The notes below the pieces were generated by a model, which ran no database searches, was not told the origin of the DNA, and worked only from the letters and a program-made list of their open reading frames with translations. DNA of 64,000 nt from Candidatus Zhuqueibacterota bacterium (GTDB taxonomy: Bacteria; Zhuqueibacterota; Zhuqueibacteria; Oceanimicrobiales; Oceanimicrobiaceae): positions 1 through 64,000 of the forward strand of contig JAJDAF010000049.1 in NCBI GenBank assembly GCA_029261995.1, read 5' to 3'. Below, piece after piece: positions 34,712-43,511 of the stretch (position 1 is its first letter; each line of letters opens with the position of its first letter). The translations under genes were made by a program, and so were the position numbers.

Positions 34712-35172
34712 TAAAAAAAATGTGGATAATTGTCGATGAGCTTAAAGATGAAACCATTCAGCGCGCCGAGCACAAGGAAAACCAGAATTCCCAATGCCAG
34801 CAACACGAAAAAGGACGGTCTAGATTTCCTGTCAAAATAATAAATTGAAAATCCCTGTCCAAGGAAAATCGCCACAAACGGAACCGTGATGGCAATCGGA
34901 TCACGGGGTTCGCACCAAGGACAGTGCGACACCCCTGCGACGTAGACATTGCAGAGATCCGCCGCTCCGGCCCAAAAGGGCGCACAACCGCAGCTATAGA
35001 TAAAATCACAAAATGGCAGAAGCAAAACAGCGGTGATGGCGAAAGACAAAAACAGCGCGCCTGCGAGACGAAAGTCCAACCGCTGCAGCCAGCCAAACAC
35101 CATCCGGAAGTTTATTGACAATGAGATCCCTTCTTTTCTGGATCCATCTAAACTGAAAACTCGCCCACTCAT
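34711..35172 (-). CDS. Four-helix membrane protein with CGC and CPWC motifs
   Basis: 153 residues if started at ATG 35172; a later ATG at 35103 is possible and neither has a good ribosome site. Hydrophobic segments lie near residues 36-53, 95-108 and 120-145. Between the first two is a Cys-rich loop, YSCGCAPFWAG, then DLCNVY and SHCPWCEPRD. The CxC, lone Cys and CPWC are what one would expect of a redox-active or metal-binding periplasmic loop. I have seen similar small proteins but know no function. Coupling to the downstream flavin disulfide reductase gene suggests a thiol-redox pair (inference). Confidence 0.65.
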   Translation of the reverse strand: MSGRVFSLDGSRKEGISLSINFRMVFGWLQRLDFRLAGALFLSFAITAVLLLPFCDFIYSCGCAPFWAGAADLCNVYVAGVSHCPWCEPRDPIAITVPFVAIFLGQGFSIYYFDRKSRPSFFVLLALGILVFLVLGALNGFIFKLIDNYPHFF

Positions 35173-35300
35173 TGAACGCGCAGCAAAAAAAAAGACGGCC
35201 GGTTAGCACCAGCCAACCTGCGTCTAAGTATATCAATCAAAAGAAAAAGTGTCAACGAGTTTCTAACCTGCTTGATTCATGAATTGTGCAGGCCAAAAGA

Positions 35301-35330
35301 GAAAAGCCCCGCCAATTGACGGAGCTTTTC
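35301..35330 (-). terminator. Intrinsic terminator
   Basis: On the minus strand GAAAAGCTCCGTC-AATT-GGCGGGGCTTTTC forms a long stem followed by a T-rich run (TCTTTT). It lies 30 bp past the stop of the small secreted-protein gene. Confidence 0.75.
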
Positions 35331-35360
35331 AGGAGGATACCATGAAACGCGAACGAACTT

Positions 35361-35744
35361 TTATTTGGGCACGGCAGCAACGTTGTACTGCGGGCTGGCC
35401 AGAAAATTGAACAAAAACGTCGTGCCGCCAGAAATTGGTTTTCTGATCTCGTAGCAGCGGTGCTCTGGATTATTCCAAGTCGTGTCGTACTTGAACAACA
35501 CTGAGAACGGAACGCGGTACTCTAACAGGCCCGTGCCCGGCAGACTCTCCGGCAACGCAGCTGCTGTGTCTGGCTGCGCCGTCGCTGACTTCTTCATCAC
35601 ACCAGCCGGTGGTGACTTTGCATCACTTACGCTGGAAGAAATGTCAGCAGCCGCGCTGGCTGGCAGTATTAATTGCGCCTCAGCCGGAATGGCGGCAAGC
35701 GCAAGAGCGCAAAACAGGATCACAATGATTGGCACGACTTTCAT
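35361..35744 (-). CDS. Small secreted protein of unknown function
   Basis: 127 residues from ATG 35744; the ribosome site is weak (TTGGTGA). It has a clear signal peptide (VVPIIVILFCALALAAIPAEA), a low-complexity Ala/Ser/Pro linker to about residue 70, and a C-terminal part, LLEYRVPFSVLFKYD then CYEIRKPISGGTTF. No family recognised. It lies between pgk and a terminator, so it may be the last gene of a unit or stand alone. Confidence 0.6.
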   Translation of the reverse strand: MKVVPIIVILFCALALAAIPAEAQLILPASAAADISSSVSDAKSPPAGVMKKSATAQPDTAAALPESLPGTGLLEYRVPFSVLFKYDTTWNNPEHRCYEIRKPISGGTTFLFNFLASPQYNVAAVPK

Positions 35745-35881
35745 TCAGTTCACCAAGTTGTTTCAAAGCTAATAACAGCGAACCGGTCGCGGATATTCCG
35801 CAGGGCAAAAGTCGGGCGCAGGTGGCGTGTTGACACCTACTTCCCGAACGCACGGCCGGAAATCCAACCGGTGCAAAGGGC

Positions 35882-37111
35882 CTATTGCGCGGCGACTTCG
35901 GGCTTCTTCTTTGCTTTGCTGAGTGCGTTGATGCCCGGAAGATCAATTCCTGCCATGAACTCCAGGGAGGCGCCACCGCCCGTCGAAACATGTGAGATGC
36001 TTTCTTTCACGCCGGCTTTCTCCAGCGCCGCGACAGAATCACCGCCGCCAATCACGCTGAACGCGCCGTTGCCAGTAGCTTCCGCGACCGCCTTCGCCAC
36101 TTCGATGGTGCCGGTTGCGAAATTCTCATTCTCGAAAATACCCATTGGGCCGTTCCAGAAAATGGATTTCGCCGTCAGAATCTTCTCACGGAATGCGGCT
36201 ATGGTCTTCGGGCCAATATCGACACCCATGGCGCCAGAGGCAATGCCACCGTTCGGGCTTGTCTGGAAGTCCGGAGCTTTCGGTGACGAGGCAACCGTGT
36301 GGTCCAGAGGTAAGACGAAATCAAGACGCTTCTCGGGGTGCGGGTTGTCAGCCACGACCATGGCATTGTGCGCCGTCGCGATGCTGTTGTCATCGAGTAG
36401 AGAGTCGCCGATTTCGGTACCGCGCGCCTTCAAGAAAGTGTACGCCATGCCTCCACCTACCAGGATCGCGGAGACCTTGGTGATGATATTGCGAATGACT
36501 TGCAGCTTGTCCGCCACCTTGGCGCCACCGAGAATGACTACGTAAGGCTTCTCTGGCGACTCCAGCATTTTGGTCAGGGTCTCGACTTCGGACTGCAGCA
36601 AATAGCCTGCGGCCGCTTCCTTGAGAATCTTCGCCACACCCACGGTTGATGCGTGTGCCCGGTGCGCGGTCCCAAAAGCATCGTTTATGAAAACTTCACC
36701 ATGGTCGGCGAGTTGTTTGGCAAACTCCGGTTCATTGCTGGTTTCCTCCTTGTGAAAGCGAACATTCTCCAGCAACAGCACCTCGCCATCCTGCAACTTC
36801 GAAACTTGCTTCTCCACGCTGTCACCAACACAATCGGCCGCCATCACAACCGGTTTCTCCAATAGCCCGGCGAGATGCTCGGCAACCGGTTTCAGGCTGA
36901 ACTTTGAATCGGGCTTGCCTTTGGGGCGCCCAAGGTGAGACATGAGTATAAGTCTGCCGCCATCGGAAATGACTTTGTTTATGGTAGGCAAGGCTGCCCG
37001 AATGCGGGTGTCATCGCCAACTTTTCCATCTGCGATAGGAACGTTGAAATCGACTCGCGTCAGCACGCGCTTGCCTTTAAGCTCCAAATCATCAATAACT
37101 AGTCTGTCCAT
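35882..37111 (-). CDS. pgk: Phosphoglycerate kinase
   Basis: 409 residues from ATG 37111 after GGGAGGA. It transfers phosphate between 1,3-bisphosphoglycerate and ADP in glycolysis. Full-length two-domain enzyme: VDFNVPIADGKV, LMSHLGRPKGKP (substrate Arg), LENVRFHKEE, FINDAFGTAHRAHAST, ILGGAKVADK, and in the C-terminal domain IFWNGPMGIFE and VIGGGDSVAALEKAG then STGGGASLEF for nucleotide. gap and tpiA, often adjacent, are not next to it here. Confidence 0.95.
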   Translation of the reverse strand: MDRLVIDDLELKGKRVLTRVDFNVPIADGKVGDDTRIRAALPTINKVISDGGRLILMSHLGRPKGKPDSKFSLKPVAEHLAGLLEKPVVMAADCVGDSVEKQVSKLQDGEVLLLENVRFHKEETSNEPEFAKQLADHGEVFINDAFGTAHRAHASTVGVAKILKEAAAGYLLQSEVETLTKMLESPEKPYVVILGGAKVADKLQVIRNIITKVSAILVGGGMAYTFLKARGTEIGDSLLDDNSIATAHNAMVVADNPHPEKRLDFVLPLDHTVASSPKAPDFQTSPNGGIASGAMGVDIGPKTIAAFREKILTAKSIFWNGPMGIFENENFATGTIEVAKAVAEATGNGAFSVIGGGDSVAALEKAGVKESISHVSTGGGASLEFMAGIDLPGINALSKAKKKPEVAAQ

Positions 37112-37219
37112 GGATCCTCCCGGGATTAAAGACTTTCAAGGTGTGAGAAGAATGTGGGTTGGGAAAAACAACGTTTGGCGGGAAGCAAGATGGGCTGTGA
37201 ACTGACCGCGGGCATGCGT

Positions 37220-37576
37220 TCAGTTGCGGGGAATGAGATGCTGCAATCGCGTGGTGTGCAGGCGATTCATCTCCGTCAACTCCAGGACGCACACGCATTC
37301 ATCATTCTCAACGTTAGGCCAGACTCTGACCAGGTTTGTATTCGCGTTAACCTTGGCGCCACTAGGCGTTCGAATTTCGACTTTTGTCGTAAAACGTTTC
37401 ACGGTTTTCGCAACACTCTTCCAATGACTGAGGAAAGCCACACCGCTAAGGCTGAGGTTGAGTATCTGCCCCTCCAGAGGGCGACCTTTCAGCCCAAAAA
37501 CCTTGATTTTCCAGCCGTCATCAGCCGACGTATCAATTCTCGGATGTCTGCGTTTCTCAATCATGCGTCTGTCCAT
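37220..37576 (-). CDS. PilZ-domain protein
   Basis: 118 residues. ATG 37576 is preferred (GGTGAG upstream) over a start 57 bp earlier that would add a Cys-rich tail. It has the c-di-GMP-binding signature of PilZ: an N-terminal RRHPR (RxxxR) followed by NLSLSGVAF, where the usual (D/N)xSxxG motif is kept with Asn. It is a single-domain protein, so it would act as a c-di-GMP receptor on a partner. It sits next to the exopolysaccharide locus, a typical c-di-GMP target, which makes regulation of that locus plausible but unproven. Confidence 0.8.
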   Translation of the reverse strand: MDRRMIEKRRHPRIDTSADDGWKIKVFGLKGRPLEGQILNLSLSGVAFLSHWKSVAKTVKRFTTKVEIRTPSGAKVNANTNLVRVWPNVENDECVCVLELTEMNRLHTTRLQHLIPRN

Positions 37577-37710
37577 AGAATTCTCACCAGTCAGAAAACA
37601 ACATTTCTGCTTCAAACCGCAACATTTTAACAAACTGCTGCAAGAATAGCAAGAAAAAAAATTACATCAAGTTGTACCCGGATTGACTAAGAAGGGTTGG
37701 TGGCTTGCAA

Positions 37711-39282
37711 CTACCGCGGCTTCTCCTCCACAAGCGACATAGAAAGAGACAGATTAACCTGTGCACCCAGGACAAGCGCGACATTGGTGAAGTCCTCTCC
37801 AGCAACGTGGCCGAAGTTCTTGATGCGCTCGACCCCGACCCTTGCGGTTAGCTGAGACCATGGATTCAGAAGATACCGGATGCGGGCTTCAGCCTGCCAT
37901 GTTGTTTCAACCACCCCGACCGGGAATTTCGGAGCTTTGCCGCCTCTGAAGACATCGGTCAGGCGAGCATCGCCGGAGCGCTGATAAGCCGCGGTCACCT
38001 TGATTATTGCCGGAAACAAGTCAAAGTAATTGGCAAAAACCGAGAGCCGCTCAACGCTGGCGGCGGGATAACCCAGCCCCTTCTCACGCGTCTGGAAATT
38101 CTCCCAGGTTCGAAAGGCCTGGTAGGTTCGGTTGCCGAGGCGGGTGTACTCCAAACCGGTCTGCAGGCCCTGGAGCAGCCTGTCCGCCTGGCTCACCCGG
38201 AGTTGGATACCCAGCCGATCCGGGTTGCGGTCGCGCTCCCCAGGGTCATCATTGTTGAGAATGATATCGTCAAGCAGAACTTGTGCGAAAACATTCCACT
38301 GCTTTGCAGGGGCATAGAAGAAGTCGATAGCCCAAAGGCCACTGATTTCCTGGCCCGTGTTGCGCTGCACCAGGTAGAAATAACTCATGGGATTGAGATA
38401 GCTGAACTCAAAGTCACGGCCGGGCCCGCCGTACATCGCCAGTTCCGTAAACCCGAGCTGCAACCGTTTCGAAAGCGCAAGGTCTATTCTGTGAGTGGTC
38501 AGGTATTTGCGAGCGTGAAACAGCGAGTCCGGGAAATCGCTTTGCACATTCAGGCCTTGAAGGTCCTCCAACCTGGACACAAGCATCGAGAACTTGATTT
38601 TGCCTGCGCGGTAGGAGAACTGAGCGTGGTCGTAAGAATAAGGATTATTGGAAAGGATCATGCTCGGCGACCCCGGCATGCCCCAATTCCGGTCAGTGCG
38701 ACCCAAAAAAAGATCGAAACTACCGAACGTCACATTTGCAAAAGCATCCTGAAGGCGGCCGTAAATCCACTCACCGGTATCGCCTGGGTAAAGCGGATCA
38801 TCTAGAAACTCGCTGTTGATGCTGGTGCGGTTGACCAAACTCAAGTGCGGCAAGTTCAGGTTGAATTGCGCCGCAACGTTATAGTGATTTTTGCTGCGAT
38901 TGTCGAACAGGGCGACCTCTCCAAACGGAGCCGCCCGCGCTCCCGACCGCAGTGGGAGTTCGCTCTCGGACACAACCGACACATTATTCCGGCCGTAGAG
39001 AATCAGCTTGCCGGTACCGGGCGTTCCATAAAATCTGTCCAGATAAGGTAAAATAAGCTCGCGCCAGCGGCCCGATGGCGCCAGGCCGGCCTTGACTTCT
39101 GCTACGTCGTACGGCTGGTTCAGAACGAATTGCGGGTTAAACGTACCGTTGTTGATGCCGTATGCAATGAGATCATAGGTCCAGTCGTCAAGGTAGAGAA
39201 TCTGTCGTGGGGCAGCATCCTGGGCCAGGATGAATGCCGGGCAGAGCAACACCACAAACCAGTTTGCGAGTTGTTTTCTCAA
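37711..39282 (-). CDS. Wzi-family capsule assembly outer-membrane protein
   Basis: 523 residues from ATG 39282. It has a signal peptide (LANWFVVLLCPAFILAQ). The protein alternates short strands throughout (FNLNLPHLSLVNRTSI, GSFDLFLGRTDRNWGM, WNVFAQVLLDDI, VNLSLSMSLVEE), giving a large barrel. Motifs such as LFLGRTDRNWGMPGS and LLDDI resemble the Caps_assemb_Wzi family. Wzi of E. coli is a surface lectin that anchors group-1 capsule. It is the last gene of the polysaccharide locus in the direction of transcription, which supports that role. Confidence 0.75.
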   Translation of the reverse strand: MRKQLANWFVVLLCPAFILAQDAAPRQILYLDDWTYDLIAYGINNGTFNPQFVLNQPYDVAEVKAGLAPSGRWRELILPYLDRFYGTPGTGKLILYGRNNVSVVSESELPLRSGARAAPFGEVALFDNRSKNHYNVAAQFNLNLPHLSLVNRTSINSEFLDDPLYPGDTGEWIYGRLQDAFANVTFGSFDLFLGRTDRNWGMPGSPSMILSNNPYSYDHAQFSYRAGKIKFSMLVSRLEDLQGLNVQSDFPDSLFHARKYLTTHRIDLALSKRLQLGFTELAMYGGPGRDFEFSYLNPMSYFYLVQRNTGQEISGLWAIDFFYAPAKQWNVFAQVLLDDIILNNDDPGERDRNPDRLGIQLRVSQADRLLQGLQTGLEYTRLGNRTYQAFRTWENFQTREKGLGYPAASVERLSVFANYFDLFPAIIKVTAAYQRSGDARLTDVFRGGKAPKFPVGVVETTWQAEARIRYLLNPWSQLTARVGVERIKNFGHVAGEDFTNVALVLGAQVNLSLSMSLVEEKPR

Positions 39283-39433
39283 ATAGTCTTGGTCCGATGA
39301 TGGTCAGGAAAATGGGATCGTGATGGCCCGGCGCCCGGGCTTCACACGACGTCAGCCATTGGCCAACTGAACAAGGGCCAATGGCTCGCAGCCAAAGACG
39401 CGAATGTTGATGTGGAACAGTGGCGGGAAAGAC

Positions 39434-40585
39434 CTAAATACTGCGGGCGCGCCTGAAGATGATATTAACCATGGCGCGGAAGAAGTAAATGTCGTCAGTT
39501 AGAAATTTATGTTTGCGCTTCTGCTCGAAATAGCGTTCTTCCGAGGCAATAATCTCATCGAAACATGTGGGCAAGTCCGCATAGTATGGCGGAATCAGGC
39601 CGGGTTTGAATTCCATCCTGAGCTTCTGCAGGTGTTCCGGATAGAGACTGAAGTAGTGTTCGCTCAAGGCGCGAACACCGACAAGCCGGATGTCTCCGCG
39701 AACATAGTTGATGAGTTGTGGCAATTCGTCAAGCCAGTATTTGCGCATAAACCGGCCCCAACTCGTGATGCGAAAATCATCCTTAAACTTGCCGTTGAGC
39801 TGTAGCGCGTTCTGCTCGAACACATATTCCTGCAAAAACTCCGAGTACGGATGCATCGTCCGGAGCTTCCGAATATAGATTGTCTTGCCTTTGTGGCCGA
39901 TTCGGCGGAGCTTGATAATGAAGCCATAGGATGGGTTCTTCGCGGTGCTCGGCGCTCGGTTCTTCTTGGCGATGAAGTAAAAGTTGTCAGCAGTTTGGGT
40001 GACTGCGACAAGCTTGAAGCCGCAGTGGCAGAGACGGCCAAGAATTTCGGCCTTGGAGAGCGCGCGATCCTGTCCCTGTGACAATGCAAAATACAGCTTT
40101 TGCAGCCACGGCAGTTTGGGCATGATTCGGGCATAGAAAAAGTCAAGAACGTAGACAACTGGGGCAAGCAACCTTGGGTAGTGGTTGAAGAGCTTCTCCT
40201 TGCGTAAATCGATTGTCTCCGCCATGCCAATGAAAATGCCGCCCCTTCGTAAGTGCTGATGAACGGCAAGAAAATACTTATTCAACCAGCGCTGGTCGTT
40301 GATGCGATGCAGGTTGATAAACAGCCGGAGATGACGGTTTCGCAGAGCCCGGACCTGCGGCAGATTGTCCGTGTCCATGATCTCGGGATCAAACTCGGAG
40401 AAACTCGAAAAATCGACCAGTCCTTCTACAGATTCCTTAATCGCGGGGTGCGACTCCAGGAAAAGCCTGTAGAGTTTCTGCTTGAGCGTGCAAAGAGATG
40501 AGGTTTGGTCCGCAACGACAGCCTTGACCTCCGTCGATTGCGGCGGTGGATTGACCGGTTCCCTGGTCTGGATTGATACTCCCAT
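39434..40585 (-). CDS. Sugar-phosphate transferase domain fused to a degenerate methyltransferase-like domain (paralogue A)
   Basis: 383 residues from ATG 40585 (AGAGGGA upstream; an in-frame start 33 bp earlier is less likely). Residues about 80-235 look like the back half of a class-I methyltransferase (YFLAVHQHLRRGGIFIG, GRLCHCGFKLVAV) without a visible SAM-binding loop. Residues about 245-383 match bacterial phosphoglycosyl transferases: IRKLRTMHPYSE, DDFRITSWGRFMRKYWLDELPQ with the catalytic Asp-Glu, then YVRGDIRLVG and KPGLIPPYY. The usual re-entrant membrane helix before the domain is missing and VGPRP is replaced by VGVRALSEHY. It may start or regulate glycan assembly. Confidence 0.7.
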   Translation of the reverse strand: MGVSIQTREPVNPPPQSTEVKAVVADQTSSLCTLKQKLYRLFLESHPAIKESVEGLVDFSSFSEFDPEIMDTDNLPQVRALRNRHLRLFINLHRINDQRWLNKYFLAVHQHLRRGGIFIGMAETIDLRKEKLFNHYPRLLAPVVYVLDFFYARIMPKLPWLQKLYFALSQGQDRALSKAEILGRLCHCGFKLVAVTQTADNFYFIAKKNRAPSTAKNPSYGFIIKLRRIGHKGKTIYIRKLRTMHPYSEFLQEYVFEQNALQLNGKFKDDFRITSWGRFMRKYWLDELPQLINYVRGDIRLVGVRALSEHYFSLYPEHLQKLRMEFKPGLIPPYYADLPTCFDEIIASEERYFEQKRKHKFLTDDIYFFRAMVNIIFRRARSI

Positions 40586-40751
40586 GGTCGTCCCTCTTGT
40601 TTGGGTTGTGGATATCAAGAACTGCGGTGCTTTGCCAAAATTGATGTATCGGCTTGGGTGTGCGGGACTTAAGTGTTGTTACAAAAAGGTGTTGGTAAAG
40701 GTAGAAACGATAAATGTTAAGCATCGCGAGCGCGAATGAAAGGTGCCAGGT

Positions 40752-42248
40752 TTAGCCGCTTCTTCCTCCTTTCAAACAAATTTGGGCAAAAGTGCGCCAC
40801 AGGTAGGTGAGGTCGGTTTTCAAAGGGTGAGCCAAAAACGACTCTAAGTAGGTCTGCTCAATCTCCTGAATCTGCTCAAAGCCCTGCGTCGTGTCATCCA
40901 TCAGTGGCGGCACGACCCCAGGCTTGACGCGTTTGAACAACTCTTGGTACTTCTTGCTGTACAGACTGAAATAGTGTTCACTCATTGCGCAGATGCCAAC
41001 CAATTTCAAGTCTCCGCGCAGCCAGTCGAACAACTGTGGAATCTCGTCAAGCCATCGTTTTCTCAGAAAGATACCCCATCCGGTCCGCCGAAAATCGTCC
41101 TGAAATTTGCCCTTTTGATTCAAGCTGTTGCGTTCGAAAACTTTCTTCTGGATGTACTCACTGTAGGGATGCATGGTGCGTACTTTGTAAACTTGCACAA
41201 TGCGGCCATCTTTGCCAACCCGATCCAGTTTGACGATGGGATAGTAAGATGGACTGGCATCGCAGGACGGAGTACGGGCTTTGCGAGCGACCACCCAGGT
41301 GACGCCGTCTATCCGCGTTTCATTCAGGACTTCGAAGCCGCAATAGTGCAACCGGCCCCAGGTCTCCGCTCTTGAAAGTGCGCGGTTCTTGCCGCGCGTA
41401 AACATGAAATACAGTTTGTTGATGCGCGGCAAACGCGGCCAGACTCGGTGAAACAGAAAATGCAGGAAAGTCGCCAGTTTGAGGCTGGCGCCCGACCGGT
41501 ACTGGCTCCAACTACCCAGCAGCTCCTCCATTGGCGTGTATTGCGCGAGAAGCCACCCTCCGGCGCGCACGCTTTTGTAGCACGATAGCAAGTGTTTGTT
41601 GAGTTGCCGGACATCGTTTAGTCTTGGGAGACAAACATGAAGCGCGGCGGTGTTGCCAGACCCGGTGGCGGCTGAAACCGCTGCCGGCGGAGCCGATGCA
41701 TTCACTGTTGTCTCGATGGCACGTTCAACGAAGTCCGCTAGCTGGGCCGGCGGTTGAAAATCTGCCTCTGCGAAAGCCGAGCACAGGTTCGGTCGTTGCA
41801 GACTTTCGACGCCATCGAGCTGCAAATCGACTTGTCGGCTCTTGCTGCCCCCGTGCTCCTGCAGCGATTTTCTCGCAAAGATTTTAGAATCCACGCCGGC
41901 AAGAAACAGGATTCCCAACACAAGCAATTCCACAAGTGAAAAAACGCAAGCAACCACCAACAGTCCCGTCTCCAGCCCCAGTACCAGGGTCATAATCCAG
42001 ACTGTGACCAACATCAGAATCCCACCCTTGACAAATGGAGCAAGAGCGTCGCTCAAACTGCCGGGGCGATGAGTTTGGCTAAACTTGTTGGTCAGGACGG
42101 TTGACAAGCACCAGCCTGCGACCAGGACAATCGCCTTGCTCGCCACTCTGATGTCAAAATCCGTTGGGCCGGCGGACGGCCAGGTAGCGAGCAGAAAAAC
42201 CCAGAACAAGATGCAGAAATCCAGAACGGTACGAATATTCAAAGCCAT
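40752..42248 (-). CDS. Membrane sugar-phosphate transferase with methyltransferase-like middle (paralogue B)
   Basis: 498 residues from ATG 42248 (AGGGA upstream). Four N-terminal hydrophobic segments (residues ~8-22, 36-50, 75-92, 96-118) are followed by a linker, a degenerate methyltransferase-like block (HLLSCYKSVRAGGWLLA, GRLHYCGFEVLNET) and a C-terminal phosphoglycosyl transferase domain: YKVRTMHPYSE, DDFRRTGWGIFLRKRWLDEIPQ, WLRGDLKLVG, KPGVVPPLM. It aligns with paralogue A along its C-terminal ~300 residues and differs by its membrane part, so this copy is the better candidate for transferring the first sugar-phosphate to undecaprenyl phosphate. Confidence 0.75.
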   Translation of the reverse strand: MALNIRTVLDFCILFWVFLLATWPSAGPTDFDIRVASKAIVLVAGWCLSTVLTNKFSQTHRPGSLSDALAPFVKGGILMLVTVWIMTLVLGLETGLLVVACVFSLVELLVLGILFLAGVDSKIFARKSLQEHGGSKSRQVDLQLDGVESLQRPNLCSAFAEADFQPPAQLADFVERAIETTVNASAPPAAVSAATGSGNTAALHVCLPRLNDVRQLNKHLLSCYKSVRAGGWLLAQYTPMEELLGSWSQYRSGASLKLATFLHFLFHRVWPRLPRINKLYFMFTRGKNRALSRAETWGRLHYCGFEVLNETRIDGVTWVVARKARTPSCDASPSYYPIVKLDRVGKDGRIVQVYKVRTMHPYSEYIQKKVFERNSLNQKGKFQDDFRRTGWGIFLRKRWLDEIPQLFDWLRGDLKLVGICAMSEHYFSLYSKKYQELFKRVKPGVVPPLMDDTTQGFEQIQEIEQTYLESFLAHPLKTDLTYLWRTFAQICLKGGRSG

Positions 42249-42257
42249 GACATATCC

Positions 42258-43412
42258 CTAAATAACTGACTCATCGGCAACCGGCGTGTGTATGAACCCG
42301 TCCTGATAATCCGGATTCGATTTCATGATAGCGTCGCTTTCCGGGTAGTTTTCCATGTACCAGATGAGAAACGCTGAGACATCGATTTTTTCGGCCAGCA
42401 TCTTGTCGCGCCGTGCCAGAAATTCGTCTTTGAGGTTGCCGGGTAGCGCGAGCAATTCATCGACCTTCGCCAGCAGAGCTTCTGGCTGCGAGGTTTTCAC
42501 TCCGTGAATCAGGCCGTACTTGTCCTGCAGCTCCAACTGCTGCGCCGTTATTTCCCACCAATCATCAAACTCGATGGCTGGCGTACCGAGCACCGCAGCC
42601 TCAGCCGCCATCGTGGTGCTGTCACCGATAAATAGCTGTGCGAAATAGAGATAGTGGCAAATGTCGCGTTTTCTAATCTCAATGCGGTGTTTCTCGTACT
42701 GCGGTGGCAGCTTACGTTCGGCAGAGATAAGCACCTTGCCATGCGGCTCTAGTCGCGGGATAAGTTTCGTAAGAATCTCATCATCGACGCCTTTGCGTCC
42801 AAGGTCGTGATACGAGGAATACTCGCTCAAACGCAGCAGGAAAAAGGGCGTGCCGTCCGCCAATCCGTAATCGAGCTTGCTGCGGTCAGGTGTGAAGTGG
42901 TTGGGATGCAAATGCGCCAGGGCTTTGTAGCCTTTGTAGTGAACCGTTTTGGGTTCATACTTGCCCATCTCGACGGTATCGGGAGCGATGAGACGAGTCG
43001 TGGGAAGCCAGAATATCTCCTGTTGTGGAATTGTGTCCAGGCCATCATCCATCGGATAGAGCGATGGTACTCTCAAGAGACGGCCGAGCATGGTGAGGGC
43101 ATCGCCGATAAACAGATCGTAACGCTTGCAGCGAGTATAGCGAGCAAGCCGATATACAGTTGTTAGCAGGTTGATGGCTGAGGAGAGATAGATGTGCAGT
43201 CCCTTAATCTTACGGCCGTTTGGAAAGAGGTTGGTGTACTGCCATCCGTCTTCTTTCACCAAATCCTCCAGAATATCCTTGGCGACGATCACGACATCGA
43301 CACGGTGGCCTCGCTTGCTCAACTCCCTGATTTGCACTCGGTGCAGATGATATTTGGCAGGGTGTACCAGGAAGAATAAAATCCGTTTACGCTTTCTTGC
43401 ACCGATTTTCAT
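42258..43412 (-). CDS. DUF354-family glycosyltransferase-like protein
   Basis: 384 residues from ATG 43412. The start KRILFFLVHPAKYHLHRVQI with RELSKRGHRVDVVIVAKD is typical of DUF354 proteins, GT-B-fold relatives of UDP-GlcNAc 2-epimerase/MurG found in polysaccharide loci of bacteria and archaea. The C-terminal nucleotide site reads FIGDSTTMAAEAAVLGTPAI. No signal peptide; cytoplasmic or membrane-peripheral. It ends 9 bp before paralogue B starts, so the genes are co-transcribed. Confidence 0.8.
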   Translation of the reverse strand: MKIGARKRKRILFFLVHPAKYHLHRVQIRELSKRGHRVDVVIVAKDILEDLVKEDGWQYTNLFPNGRKIKGLHIYLSSAINLLTTVYRLARYTRCKRYDLFIGDALTMLGRLLRVPSLYPMDDGLDTIPQQEIFWLPTTRLIAPDTVEMGKYEPKTVHYKGYKALAHLHPNHFTPDRSKLDYGLADGTPFFLLRLSEYSSYHDLGRKGVDDEILTKLIPRLEPHGKVLISAERKLPPQYEKHRIEIRKRDICHYLYFAQLFIGDSTTMAAEAAVLGTPAIEFDDWWEITAQQLELQDKYGLIHGVKTSQPEALLAKVDELLALPGNLKDEFLARRDKMLAEKIDVSAFLIWYMENYPESDAIMKSNPDYQDGFIHTPVADESVI

Positions 43413-43511
43413 GCGCCGTTTTCCGGTTATTCGAACAAACTCAGGTTAGCTATTCGAGAATGAACTTGCAGCGAGATCAGTAGAATGGACGTCTTGATTT
43501 GCTGGAATTCG

